64,000 nt of DNA from Cristatella mucedo (taxonomy: Eukaryota; Bryozoa; Phylactolaemata; Cristatellidae), in assembly GCA_009760855.2 (NCBI GenBank), contig WPIO01000065.1:1097501-1161500 (forward strand), in the 5' to 3' direction. The position numbers were made by a program, and so were the translations under genes. Numbering within the stretch: position 1 is the first letter of the stretch; the number at the start of each line of letters is the position of its first letter. Below, one piece after another: positions 11,330 to 22,515 of this stretch. The notes below the pieces were generated by a model, which was not told where the DNA came from, searched no databases, and saw only the letters and a list, made by a program, of their open reading frames with translations.

Positions 11330-11718
11330 CTAATGGAGAAATGAAAAAGGCAACGGATGCACATTGCAAAGCTGCTGCATGCATGCACACGACTGCTTCG
11401 AGTCAAATGGAATGCAGCTGTCGGCAGCTGCTGATGAGCACGGTGGCCTCAGCCAGTACCGCTCGTGCCGAGCGCACGAGCGCTGACCCTCGGCGGCGGT
11501 GCAATTTGCAGCTGACAGATGCCTTCTGGAAGCACGCAACAGCGACCAACCGACGATAACCTGGGCAACAGGCACGCAAGCCTAAGGTCGGTACCTAAAC
11601 GCCTGTTAGCTGGCGACGGACAGTTGCCGAAGTGTTGAGCAGGAGCATGCAATAGCCAGCTGAAACAGCAGCTGCTGGCTTAAAATGGGAAGCAGACAAA
11701 ATCGCACGTCCCGACCTG

Positions 11719-11976
11719 TCAGTGGTCGATGCCAAATGGCAGCCCTGTGAGTGACTGCACGTCATAAAAATCGCCGGAGAAGCCCACTTTGTCTATCGGG
11801 TACTTATTGCTAACACGTGCTTCAACCGTAGGGCCGGTAAATATTTCCTGAAGCCGCAAAAGGCTGCTTACAGGACAGATGATTAGGAAGTGCACTGGCA
11901 AGAGCTCAAGGCCTGCAATTATGTAGCTGCTGTTGCCAAACGCCCGAGAGCACTTATCGGCAAGCAGAATCGTCTG
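11719..11976 (-). CDS. Candidate terminal exon, product unknown, inside GRHPR intron 1
   Basis: Begins after GTGCACAG (before 11976) in phase 0, matching the donor phase of the candidate at 12799. Runs 85 codons to a TGA at 11721-11719. The peptide has a hydrophobic stretch (SSYIIAGLELLPVHFLIICP) and an uncommon tail (SNKYPIDKVGFSGDFYDVQS, ending GLPFGIDH). A GTAAGC at 11871 could instead be a donor, but no acceptor is far enough away to use with it. No family recognised. Same strand as GRHPR, so a nested gene or an alternative GRHPR transcript are both possible. Confidence 0.3.
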   Translation of the reverse strand, partial: QTILLADKCSRAFGNSSYIIAGLELLPVHFLIICPVSSLLRLQEIFTGPTVEARVSNKYPIDKVGFSGDFYDVQSLTGLPFGIDH

Positions 11977-12570
11977 CTGTGCACAGACAGCCTGCCCGGT
12001 GCGCAGACGGTGTGCCGAGGCGGCCGCGCTGCGGCTGTTCCGGCAGGCACTCGAGATCCACACAGCTGAGGTGGTGCTCTGATGCCGTGCACTGTCACGA
12101 ACCAGCGCGCTCCTGCTCTCGTTCGACATTTGCTAGAGGCGGCCAGTAAGAGCAGCACCATCGGTTGTATCGGGGCCGAAGCATTGGTTTGCCGGGCAAC
12201 AGAGCACTGCTGCAAAGCAGGTTGACTCTGGGCAGCAAGCCAGGTACGACAGCTAAGGAGAACGAAACGCGACGGATGCAGAAAAGAGGGCAGCTAGATA
12301 ACTCCGAATAGGATGCACAGAGAAACCACTACAGCGCGTGCATCTTGATTTCGATTCGACGGCAGGGCTCATCACCTCCACGGTTTATTGGCTTTCAAGC
12401 AGCGGACAAGCAAATGATGTGCCCCCCCCCCATCGCACCATTGTAGATGAAGCAGTCGACAGGCAGTGCTGCCCCTGATGTTGCCGATGGCTACTGATCA
12501 GAAGCTATTCTGCTAAATGAACACTTATTCGTTACAGCATACACCAGTGTAATCACTGGATAATTTCAAA

Positions 12571-12600
12571 GGAGGCAGAGAGAGAGAGAGAGGGGGAGGC

Positions 12601-12686
<86 letters not shown>
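12571..12686. repeat. (GA)n microsatellite
   Basis: About 115 bp of GA repeats with a few interruptions (GGGGGAGGC, GATA). Leu/Ser ORFs on the minus strand are artefacts. Confidence 0.97.
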
Positions 12687-12688
<2 letters not shown>

Positions 12689-12798
12689 TGAAGAGAAAGG
12701 AAGCAGCGAGTTGTGCATGCTCGAGTGAGAAGCAGAGGTATAGACACTCGGGTGAGTTACAGTTACAGCTCTTTGTTCCACGGTAAGTGACTACTTAC

Positions 12799-12875
12799 TT
12801 GGATGCGACCGTGCTGAGGGCTGAGGCAGGCCACAAACTGCTGCCCCTTCCCATGATGCTGCATGATCACAATGC
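12799..12875 (-). CDS. Candidate exon, product unknown, inside GRHPR intron 1
   Basis: A good acceptor (CCTTTATTTCCTAG before 12875) and a consensus donor (GTAAGT at 12798-12793) frame 77 bases. The frame with two leading bases is open: IVIMQHHGKGQQFVACLSPQ then HGRIQ. It ends in phase 0, as does the start of the candidate exon at 11976. I do not recognise the peptide. A second frame is also open, and an unspliced ORF runs through from 13050, so it may be chance. Confidence 0.3.
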
Positions 12876-13779
12876 CTAGGAAATAAAGGCTCTGGGATGG
12901 TGGGCTAGACGGCCACATGACCTCGGCACAGCAAGTCCAAAGAGCAGCGGCCACACGAGGATGCGACGACGACGACCAGAGACCAGCTGTCGCTCGGCGG
13001 CAGTGCCCAGCCGCTTTACGAGAGGCACCACTTAAGTGCGAGTGAGCCACTCAGTGCAGTGGTGCCGCAGCTGCAGCTTCAACGCGAGCCCTCCGACCGC
13101 AGTAGCTTGACACACTTTCAGAGCTTGAGTTCATACAGCAAGCTGCCGTTAGGCTTCGGGACACGCCGCTCTGTCAGCAGCTCAGACAGACGGTCGACGA
13201 GTCGGCAGCATAACCGATCCGCTCTTCTCTTGACCTATTTGCTCACGCACGTATGGCTTTGCCAAGCGGCCGCTCGCCGTATAAGGGACGGCCTTCCTGC
13301 TGGATTGAACTATGGCAACCGACTTGATACACGCACGCCCACACGGCGATTCGCGCTACTTTTCTTTTGGTCGCCTCGCAGAAGAGCGAGCGCTGGCTTG
13401 CGCGACAGCTGAGCTATATGAAGAGGACTGAGGCGCATGCGCAAAGGCAGCCGCGCGTGGCTCACTGGGTGTGCGCACTCGGCTTGTGTATGCAGTGCTT
13501 CTATCTGCTAGCCAATCCAACCCAGTGGTGACTGCTAGCAAGCCTGCCGGCAGAACGGTCATTAGCCATCTGGACTGGAGTGTGTGAAGACCGGAAGAGG
13601 CATGCACCACAGCACGCATATGGAATAAGATAGGAAGGCAAGGTATCTGGCGACAGACACACGAGCTCAGTAGGACAACTACACGAGCAACAAGGGTGGA
13701 AGAGGATTGCGAGGTAAGTGAAAATCTACAGGCCAAACGAGATTCGAGGCAGCTTGCTGCTCAGCTAGCAGCAGCTTCA

Positions 13780-14310
13780 GGAGGGTTACTGCTTGGATGG
13801 CTGCCGGTTGAGCAAAGGATACAGAGCAAAGTTTTTACGCTGACACACAAGGCCCGCCACGGCTTGGCTCCTTCACACCTAGCTGAACTGCTGCATTAGT
13901 TTCAGCCTCTTCGTGCCCTCAGGTCCTGTATGGACAATAAATTAGTTGTTCTACTCTTCCGCTTAAAGAGCATTGGCGACAGAAGCTTTTGCTCAGCAGG
14001 TCCTAGATTGTGGAACTTGCTTCCACGATTCTGACACAACGACAACTACTCTCCTGCTGCCGACTGTGGCACATATTTTCCAGCCATTCTGAGCTGCTAC
14101 TTCCATTCTTATCACTTCCTTGACTGCTCTCCTGACTCAGCTATGCTTCTCACTTTCTCTTCGTTGCATGAGATGAAATTTGTTGGCTACCATATGTGTA
14201 TGTGCACCAAAAGCTGCTTAGGCTTCGTGTGCGCTGTAGAAAATTCTCCTGCATCCCACTTTGTCGTCGTGGCTTGGTTGGGCTACTGACAGAGATACAT
14301 GCATACATCT
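13780..14310 (+). mobile_element. L2-B 3' region (second L2-like family)
   Basis: Ends of an RT frame ('caaagtttttacgctgacac', 'cacggcttggctccttcaca', Leu-Ala-Pro-Ser-His), then a 3' UTR with 'gtgcgctgtagaaaattctc' and 'ctactgacagagatacatgc'. The same order occurs at 55190-56890 and in part at 16290 and 33490. Confidence 0.75.
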
Positions 14311-14384
14311 CTCTGACTCTGTATGCATCTTCCTGGTCGTGTAACTTGTCACTGTGTCACTGTGTTAGTCCAGATGCCTCTCTC

Positions 14385-14560
14385 TTGCTCTGCCTCTGTC
14401 TATCTGTCTGTCTCTCTCTCCACCTGCATCTCTGTCTCTCTCTGTCTCTGCCTTTCTCCCTGTCTGTCTCTCTCTCCACCTGCCTCTCTGTCTCTCTCTT
14501 CACCTGTCTCTCTGCCTCTGTCTCTCTTTGCCTCTCTTTCTGTCTCTGTCTCTCTATCCC
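14385..14560. repeat. CT/CTGT-rich low-complexity tract
   Basis: Imperfect (TCTG/TCTC)n; the Leu/Ser/Cys ORFs here are artefacts. Confidence 0.9.
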
Positions 14561-15526
14561 AGCCTAGGGTGTATTTTCAAGCAGGCTGAAGCAACGTGAC
14601 TGGTGAACCAGCAGTTTTAACGTAATGCAAATAATTTGTCCCCGTGCTACGAGCTGAGAGCTGGAGCAGAATACACACGAGGCTTAGCGTGCTCACTATG
14701 CAGGCTCTAATTGCCAGGCTCAATGGCTAATTGAAGTGCCACGCGTGAAAATTGGCACTGATCATGAGGACAGTGTGTCACTGTCATAGCATCTGCCGAC
14801 CATTTCGTCCCTGCCTTGTTTCATTGTCCCATCTGTCATTACGATGCCAGGCAGTTGCTGTTGAGTCCTAATCGGCATGCAGCCATCACACAGACATAAA
14901 CATATGATGGGCTTGCTATCGCATGCCAGGTAGTAATGACAGTACTGCCTGGTGAGTTGTGACTGCAGGATGCTAGCAAGATATAACTTGCAGTCCTTGG
15001 GGGTTGGCTAGGTGACTGCACAAAGGCACACATATTAGTGCAATCCATACAACGTGCTCCACCACTTATGCTAAATCTTCACCAGCGAGCGCTGGAATTT
15101 GAAATGCCTTCGAACTAGAGACTACATCATCAGTTGCGACTGGTAAGGAATGGGGGAGGAGGGGCAGAGCTTTAAGGATTTTCATCTTTTGAGGTGCAAG
15201 ACTTGCAAAACTCTAATGTAGGGGGCAAGACACGCACAATTCTCACGTAAGCGGGGCTAGACCCGTAATTACCGAAACGTTATAGCACACAATCATACTG
15301 TTCATTCGACTAAAATTCGGCAATTTGCTAGTCGAGTAGAATTAAGACATAGTTTCGTCGTTAGTGATGTCGTCGGCTGGTGTAGGAATAAGGGGTGGCC
15401 CAGGTTGCCGTCTGGCTGTATGGGCTCAAATGCCTCCTGCACCCTCTGGTTCTGCCACAGGGTGGGAGACCGGTGGCTGACAAGAAGGGTCGGAATCTTG
15501 TGGGCCTCGCACCGAAACAGTACAAC
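14561..15526. other. GRHPR intron 1, nothing recognised
   Basis: No gene or named repeat seen. Confidence 0.35.
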
Positions 15527-15616
15527 ATGGACAGAGATGCAGCCTTCATAGATGTGTTGCATGAGGAGACAGCTTTATGGAACTCAAAGAGTGCAGAATA
15601 TCGGAATTCCCGTTAG
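15527..15616 (+). CDS. Possible MADF/Myb-like N-terminal fragment
   Basis: From an ATG at 15527 the short frame reads MDRDAAFIDVLHEETALWNS then KSAEYRNSR and a stop. The pattern 'xLIxxVxxxxxLWdxxSxxYRN' is typical of the first helices of MADF/Myb-SANT domains, including the DNA-binding proteins of PIF/Harbinger transposons. The domain is cut off after the first helices, and AATAAA follows at 15651. It may be a decayed transposon relic; plus strand, inside GRHPR intron 1. Confidence 0.22.
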   Translation: MDRDAAFIDVLHEETALWNSKSAEYRNSR

Positions 15617-15656
15617 GGAAGTCTTGTCGTCCTGTGTACCACTGGCTCTAAATAAA

Positions 15657-16289
15657 GTGATTTATATTAAATACTTTCAATTGCAAGATTTTCATTTCGT
15701 TTGCTCTTTTTTGCTCCGTCCCATGCACTGTCTTCCACTGCCACTAATTACTACTGTGTAATTACTACTATGGGAGCAGTAGTAATTAGTTCCTTTCGTG
15801 TAGGTGGCAGCATTCCCCGTCCACGTCCACGAAAGGCAGCCGCGTCATATCTCTTAGTAGCCAATGAAGGAAATGTGTGCCCTCCACATTTCCTACGTCT
15901 CGCTTGCTGCCAGCTGAGGGCATACCACAGCCTGACAACGAGGTTGTCGGCTCCGACTACAAACTTTTTCGGGGCACGGCAGATATGGCTGGCTCAGCAC
16001 TAGCTCAGCACTCGCGACAAGTTCATGTGCATCTGGACTCAAAACATTATAATTGTGCAGCCATTTTAGAGATGACTGGCCGAGCTCGAAAAAACACAGC
16101 AGACCTACAGGACCGAGTAAAGCGAATACCAGCCGATTTAACAGCCTCATATAAATTATAGCACAAGAGCCTTACTGGGTCAACCCCCTCTCCCCTGCAG
16201 CATGCATCTGACTGACTGACAGCCACTGGCTTAATCCTGGTCATGCCTGTGGGCACATCGGTAGGGGGGGTGCTCTTTATAGCCACTGC
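15657..16289. other. GRHPR intron 1, nothing recognised
   Basis: A short inverted repeat TAATTACTACT/AGTAGTAATTA lies at 15757-15788. No coding signal recognised. Confidence 0.35.
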
Positions 16290-16640
16290 AAGCTGGAGTG
16301 TTGCAGCATGCAGTTTCAGCACGAGCAGCAGCAGCAGCACTCGAAGACTTTCACAAGAAGACTTTACGCAACGACAACTACTCTCCAACTGCCGACTATG
16401 GCACATCTTTTTCAGCGGTCCTGAACTGCTACTTCTATGCTACTCACTACCTCAACTGCTCTCCTGACTCTGCTATGCTTCCCACTTTCTCTTAGTTTCG
16501 TGAGACGAAGTCTGTTGGCTACCGAATGCGTACCGAAAGCCGCTTAGGCTGTGAGTGCGCTATACAAAACTCTCCTGCGTAACACCCACATGGTCTTTAT
16601 GACTTTGTGGAGTTACTGACGGAGATACATTATTTCCGAG
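16290..16640 (+). mobile_element. L2-B 3' UTR fragment
   Basis: 'acaactactctccaactgcc', 'gtctgttggctaccgaatgc' and 'gagttactgacggagataca' match the 13.8 kb and 56.7 kb copies. The region before about 16330 has a (CAG)n run. Confidence 0.7.
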
Positions 16641-17648
16641 CCGACACTCACAATAGCAGGGCAGAACTGTTCCATTCGCTCACAGTAAGACAGAATGAAG
16701 TTTCAGAAGTTAAAAGAGGTTCACCTCTTGCATGCATCAGGCCAGCACCCAAAGCAGAAAGAGTATCCAAAAGTGGACACGAGCGTTCCTTTCCAACGGG
16801 GGGGGGGGGGAGGAGGGGGGCCAGTGACTACTCCTTTGCATTGGCCTTTTGCCACGCCCTTTTGCCACCTCAAAAATGACCAACAATTGATCGCCTTGAC
16901 ATTGAGTTCCTGTGCACAACTTACGCCCTTTTTACACCGTCTGTCTGGCTTCTGAAAAGCTTTAGCCTTTGGTTTGAATCCGCCACCAAGACTGGAGACC
17001 GGTCCTGATACTGATCCTGATGGAAGACTAAACGAAGAAGAGGAAGCTGAGCTCAGGCTCTACTTCTTGCCTAAGACGAAGCCAAAACCAAGCAGACGAC
17101 TAACCGTGAATCATCGCCACCAAGGAATTGCCTTTCAATTGCTTAGGAAACCACGGCAGACGACACGACCAGCGAAATCGGCGATTCGTTATACGAAAGT
17201 TTTTGTTTATGGAATCAGATCATGAGGCGGCACGCGATAAGGGCTATGATTGAAAGGTTTAAAATCATGTGGGAGTGCATCGAGGAGGGCCATTTCTTAC
17301 CTCCCTAACAAAAACACTTTTCCTAAGACCTCTCTAGCTAGGGGTGGAGCTCTAGGTGGCTAGACGAAAGCAAGACGGAAGGCAAACCGACCGCGTAAAC
17401 TTGCTATAAGAAAAAAGACTAAAGCAGGACCGAAACAGGACAAAAGCAAGACGGACCGGGTGAACAGGCCTGTAGAAATCGTTTCCTAGGGCAATTCGTG
17501 CACCTGGTCCATTAAAGGCAATGGTGTGTGTGTGTGTGTGGCATAGGGGATGCTGCCTCACTGCAAGCGATGGATCAAATACGATGCTGTGGAAAATGCA
17601 AAACCCAAGGAATAAGTAATAGTAAAATGTGAAATAAAAAATATAAAA
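16641..17648. other. GRHPR intron 1, unassigned
   Basis: A G-run (16799-16820) and a short (TG)n at 17523-17540. An acidic open frame at 16974-17225(+) (RLNEEEEAELRLYFLPKTKP) has no convincing splice sites and no known match. Confidence 0.3.
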
Positions 17649-17649
17649 A

Positions 17650-17790
17650 TAAAATTCATTCGTATGGCACGCTAAGAGAACTTAATCTCTATTCAGGCGC
17701 TTCGCATATGCCACGGGACTCGAGCCCACGACCTCAGCCAGACCTTGGTCGGGGCGAGCACCTAAACCGCTGCACCAAACCAGCGAGGTG
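17650..17790 (-). mobile_element. SINE-A copy
   Basis: On the minus strand: body with 'gcccacgacctcagccagac' (complement of the B-box side) and the LINE-like tail 'taagagaacttaatctctat'. Intact outer features; lies in GRHPR intron 1. Confidence 0.85.
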
Positions 17791-17959
17791 AGGTCTCTGC
17801 AAGCACTTGGGAATGGCATCAGTCAGCAGCTTTTGCTCTTACTTCTCTCAAGCAGCAAATCTAGCACCATGTGTCCTATAGCTTGCTGGAGAATGCTTCT
17901 TTTTACCCAACCCCCTCTCTCACAACCAGTCACTCTCCTACTCGGTGTGCCAAAAGGTT

Positions 17960-18050
17960 TTCCTAGCTTCCTTTGCAGCAAATGCAAAGTGCCTAGAAAG
18001 AGATCGAGTTCTCTGAAGGTGCTATATCAAGTTTATAATAATAATAATAA
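17960..18050 (+). mobile_element. L2-A 3'-end micro-insertion
   Basis: Only the terminal ~90 bp: 'gcagcaaatgcaaagtgcct', inner stem AGAGA/TCTCT, outer stem AGTGCC/GGTGCT (two positions become G-U pairs in RNA), then (ATA)n tail. Confidence 0.8.
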
Positions 18051-18321
18051 TTATTTTGTCCTACCCTGTTGGTACTAGTTTCTTGCTACCTTTCTTGACA
18101 AGTGAACTTCTCAAGCCTACACTCCACGTCTAGGGCCTGAGTCCATCAAGCATGGTGGCAGGTTTTTTGCGAAATCGGATTCATGGAAACACAAGCGTCC
18201 CACTCAGATTGCTCGCTGAGCCCTAGCTCGTTGAGTGACTGCGTCCCACCGGAAGGCTCCCAAGTACGGTCAAGAATGCATACTTAGTTTGATACTGACT
18301 TAAGAGATGCTAGAACCGTAA

Positions 18322-18325
<4 letters not shown>

Positions 18326-18399
<74 letters not shown>
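18326..18399. repeat. (CA)n microsatellite
   Basis: About 37 CA units, then CAAACACAAACGCG. Cys/Val ORF here is an artefact. Confidence 0.97.
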
Positions 18400-18404
<5 letters not shown>

Positions 18405-19261
18405 AACGCGCACGCACGCACACTCGTGTCTAGGCAAAGCTGTCGAGACCTTTCCATCTAGGCCTGTCTCCACTAGCTGTCGAGTTATTTCAGCATTCGA
18501 TTCTGTAGTATAAACTTGCTCCGTGAGCTTGCTTGCTTTCTGACAGCTACCATTGTAATGCATGCTGGGCCAGTCATTACTACCACAATGCTTTGAGCCT
18601 TTAAATACTGGGCAACGCACGGAAGTCTATCGAGCCTTGAAGATGTGTGATGGCTGAACGCGTTCATTCGTTAGATCGCGTCCTCTGCCTGTGAAAAGCT
18701 AGTACTCTAGAAGCACCAGGGCTGCCTATCATTACCTATCACGCTGCTGCCAGCGGCAGCTGACGGGCAAGTGAGCGACTCTCAGGCAACCTGGTCCTTT
18801 TTCCACTCTCCTAGGCTCTGAGTGTGGTGTCTCGACTGCCGGACGGGAGAAAGAGCTCGGACGATGCGGCCAAGCAACGAGTACGGCTGGTAGATTCCGT
18901 CGGTTGGGGGGAAGGAGGCATCGAACGGCGGCCGGGTCGCTTTGAACACATCCTGAAGGTAAAGAAAAAAGACAGACCCGGTAAGGCGTTCCGACTAAGA
19001 GCGTGGGTGCTTTCTCTACTTAGATGAGACCAGGCAAGACTGGAAAGAGGGTGCCAGTGGATTCAGTGACGCCAGTCGTCGGAGTGCGACGGCAGCGGCT
19101 CGGCATGGGTCTGTATGAAATTTCACTCCATCCTTCACAGCAAACGACTTAACCTCGTGTAGACACACGCAAGCACTCGATCTGCCCGTTACGCCGCGTC
19201 TGCCAGTACAGTTAGAAGAGTACGTCCACGGCGCCACGGCCACGACGCAGCGGCCGCTTAC
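18400..19261. other. 5' part of GRHPR intron 1
   Basis: GC-rich, no repeat or gene recognised. Minus-strand ORFs here read through the GRHPR exon 1 donor. Confidence 0.35.
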
Positions 19262-19481
19262 CGGCCTGAGCGAGAAGCGTTTCATCAATCTTGTCTGTCA
19301 GCAGACAGAAAAGCGCCGATACGCCCTTCACGTTTTGCATTAAAATATCTCTCGGGACTGCATCGTCTGACTGCCACTGCGTAACAGCACAGCCGCCATC
19401 CTCCAGCAGTCGCCGGCCTTCGGGCGGTATGTTCCTCGTGATGTAAACTGCTGGACGTGCCCGGTCTCCGACTCTCTGCAT
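19262..19481 (-). CDS. GRHPR: GRHPR exon 1: glyoxylate/hydroxypyruvate reductase, N-terminal part
   Basis: First coding exon of a D-2-hydroxyacid dehydrogenase that reduces glyoxylate and hydroxypyruvate with NADPH/NADH, in the cytosol or, in some animals, mitochondria. It encodes residues 1-73 and the first base of codon 74. The peptide reads VYITRNIPPEGRRLL and later LLTDKIDETLLAQAG, aligning with the start of animal GRHPR proteins. The donor GTAAGC follows at 19261-19256. The final G joins GG of exon 2 to make Gly74. The chosen start (19481) aligns best with the family. In-frame ATGs at 19502 and 19526 would add 7 or 15 residues; the longer extension is Arg-rich with no acidic residue, so a mitochondrial leader is possible (inference). 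Confidence 0.9.
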
Positions 19482-19820
19482 GGAATGTAGTGAAATAGAC
19501 ATTCTCAGGGCCCTACACAAGCGCATCTCGCATTTAGAGCGTGGCCTCACAAGTTTTGGGGAGCAGAGGACCGCGACACGACTAAATGAGGCGTGGAGTC
19601 TGTCGCCGGAAATAGCGACATACCCACCCCACCCTACAATGTCAAGGCCGCAGCATGGGTGGCTGTACTTAGATTTCTTCCACTACCGCTTAGCTAGAGC
19701 AGATAATGCTGCACTCTACGGTTAGTGCCAACCAGGCCTGGCCCAGACAAGGGTTTCCACATACAGGTATCGCTTCTTGGTGCTTTGGGGATTACACGGC
19801 AAAACAGTATGTATATTGAT
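19482..19820. other. GRHPR upstream region (5' UTR/promoter side)
   Basis: The exon 1 frame stays open upstream with Met codons at 19502 and 19526. No TATA box or other promoter element could be assigned with confidence. Confidence 0.35.
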
Positions 19821-19824
19821 CGCA

Positions 19825-19905
19825 CTTCCTCTGCAGCAAGAGCCTAGAAAGAGATCGAGTTCTCTGAGGGCGCTATAACAATTCTATTGTTATCATTATT
19901 TTCTC
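19825..19905 (+). mobile_element. L2-A 3'-end micro-insertion
   Basis: 'agcctagaaagagatcgagt', TCTCTGAGGGCGCT and an AT-rich tail; nothing of the upstream L2 is present. Confidence 0.75.
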
Positions 19906-21090
19906 CGTCTGTGACTTCGCAACGCCAAAAATATTTGGTGTTACGCAGCAGATATTTCTATGGGCTCCTCAAAGTCTAAGCGGCTTTAGTTACGCGTGCG
20001 AGAGCCAAAAGACTCAATCTCACGCAGCAAAGACAAAGTGAGAAGCATAGCTTAGTCCGGAGGGAAGTCGAGGGAGCGAGTGGCGTGGAATTAGAAGCTC
20101 AAGACGGCTCTCATTCTATAACTCACGAAGACGCAGGGACGCCATGCTAGCCGACTGCGACTGCAGGCACGGCCCGTATACGATGCACTCACTGATTGTG
20201 CGATGCCTCTATGAAAAGTGTTAATTTCGCGATGCTGATTGACCGAATTCCAAGCTACACTTTCAGCGAGTCGAAGCAGCAATCAGGGCCCGAGTGGACT
20301 CGTTAGCAGACCCACTGTACCAGCAGGCTGTGCACTATTCACGTCGTCTTACTGAGCCACAGCGAGCGAGCCACTACCGGAAAGAATTTTAGATAGCGAA
20401 ATCAGCTACGGCTTATTGATTTGGCGGCCAAGCGAATGATTGTGCGGACGAAAGATACAGGGATATTCTTATTGACAGTCCTAAGAAAGCGTGCTCGTAG
20501 CTATTGACTAGTTGTGACATCTATGACCCTATGCTAAGCAGGCCTTTTTTGTAGAGCAGCGTGCGAGGGCAGCTGATTCGCAATCGCAGCTAAACTAGCA
20601 TATCCGGAATATCTGCGGAGATAATATTACCCAGAAGTGTTCGAGTCGGGAAATTTCTCAAGAGGAAGGTTGAGGCAGAAGTGACAGGCGCCCGGCGAAA
20701 GTTACGAGTTGGGCGAATTGATAGAAGCGTGGATTTATTCGCAGGTCTGACGGGACGAATGCACTGGTTTGCGATTCCGATACTCGACAACGCTTCTCGC
20801 GTCTGTCGTACGGCGATCGTCTCGTAGCGTGTTGCCCAGCTCTGCCTAGCGCAGAGCTGCGCGTCCGTGCCTTTGAAGGGCGAAGCGTGACGGTGCGGTG
20901 CCTTTCAACGCGGCCAAGCGCTATCTTGAGCGGTGCCTTTCAACGCGGCCGGCGGAGCGCTCTTCGGTTTTGGTCTTGGAGTTTCCCGGTCGGCCGTCAC
21001 CCGTGAAGACTAGCAAACTTTGCAAAAAATGGTCTGAAGGGGGAGCGAGCTCTTTTCTAAGCTATTTAAGCCGATGACGTTCGTTCGTGG
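19906..21090. other. Unassigned region between GRHPR and polycystin introns
   Basis: Contains a 21-bp direct repeat (GCGGTGCCTTTCAACGCGGC plus C) at about 20894 and 20930 and a short hairpin CAGCTCTGCC/GCAGAGCTG near 20836-20860. No gene recognised. Confidence 0.35.
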
Positions 21091-21094
21091 GCAG

Positions 21095-21540
21095 CAACTC
21101 ATCCGAGTCTTCGGAATCAAACAGTCTACCTATATACCTCGTACAAACCTCAAATCCTTTGGAGACCATGCATTTAGTTTGTTTCCTTCCAAAGCATGGA
21201 ACTCCCTCCCGACTTGCGTCACAACATCCCCTGACTTGACCACATTGAAAAAGAACTTAAAGAAACGCCAATTTAGGACAGCATTTAGTTGGTCCATGTG
21301 ATTCGTCCTCGATGTGCTTATGCGTGCTGACACGGTGCATGCTGCCACTAACCACACTTGCATGCTGACCCTGTGCATGTCACCCATAACCATGTTATTC
21401 TCGTTGTTTATCGAGCATGATATTGCTAGCCATTCGATCGTGTTTCCTTTGCAGCAATTTTAAAGCACCTACAAAGAGATTGAGTTATCTGAGGGCGCTT
21501 TATCATATGTGTTGTTATTATTAGTATTATTATTATTAAT
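21095..21540 (+). mobile_element. L2-A, 3' end copy
   Basis: Starts in the last RT residues ('gtacaaacctcaaatccttt', 'tggaactccctcccgacttg'), with the end of the RT mutated, then 3' UTR, hairpin ('agattgagttatctgagggc') and (ATT)n tail at 21510-21540. Confidence 0.88.
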
Positions 21541-22515
21541 GATCAAGTCAGAGCTTATTAACTAAAATGTCTTCATAATGAGGTTTTGAAGAAGATGCGA
21601 CTTGAATCTGGAAGGAGGTCTGTATAAGGCTATATACTATAGGCTGCCAACTGGTATCATATTGATTATTATATGCAGGTTCTAGTGAGAATTTACCGAA
21701 GTTAGTCTGACGGTAGTGCACAGTTATGTAGAGTTCTGACTGTGGCACGAAATCGAAGACACGAGGCGTCAGAAAATGCAGGAAAACGCCCCTGGAAGAC
21801 GAAGGCTGAATTACTGAGAAAGAGAATGACTGGTAGCTGGAGCACCATCTATTTAGTATTAAACCGGTAGCCTATCGCATGCTGTTTGTTGCAACTTACA
21901 ACATACGGTCATGGCCAGCTCTACTCCTTTCGAAAATCCTCTAAGCGATGCCAGGGTGTATCTTTGTAGCTCGACCTATCTAAAACCCACTGAATAGCCG
22001 AATGCTGTTCCCCTGTTCGGCATCGTCTGGTGGTACCAGAGCTAGCTTGTAACTAAGTTAGCGAGCTCGACTCGACTAGCGATGAGGTGAACGATTCGAA
22101 GATTGCGGAAAATCCGAAGCGTTTTTTTCAAAGCAAAACTTCGCATAAAATGAGCTACAAGCACTATCAGAGGTCTCCAGCCTATTAAAGCCTGTATAAA
22201 AAGCCATGTGCTCAAATACGTAGCTACTCTGGGTTCACGATTAAAAATACTTTTGAAAATGGCCGAAAAGTCAAATGTCGGTCCATTCGACCCATTTCTC
22301 AGACCCCCTCCCGCAAACACTTAATAATTAAAAAACATGCATTACTAATCTGCTGTAGCAGGTTAACGAGCTGACGTGCCAATTACACCAGGAAGCTATT
22401 TCGCCAATAGTTTTCCGGAGTGTTCGACACTTCCGGATTCACCGTTAGATCGAATGTCGTTTCAGCTAGCGTTGCTGTTTCTCCTGCATTTTTTTCTGCC
22501 GTTACACTTTTTGCG
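21541..22515. other. Unassigned; weak open frames on minus strand
   Basis: Minus frames at 21748-21548 and 22320-22042 are open but match no known domain. They were checked as possible polycystin exons and do not fit. Confidence 0.3.

Noticed and set aside
12553-12781. Leu/Ser-repeat ORFs on the minus strand
   Set aside because: Translations of the (GA)n tract.
18300-18620. CRISPR-like or satellite array
   Set aside because: Only a simple (CA)n repeat; no spaced direct repeats anywhere in the window.
22042-22320. Hydrophobic minus-strand ORF considered as a later polycystin membrane exon
   Set aside because: No family motif and no donor/acceptor in the phase required after exon (e).
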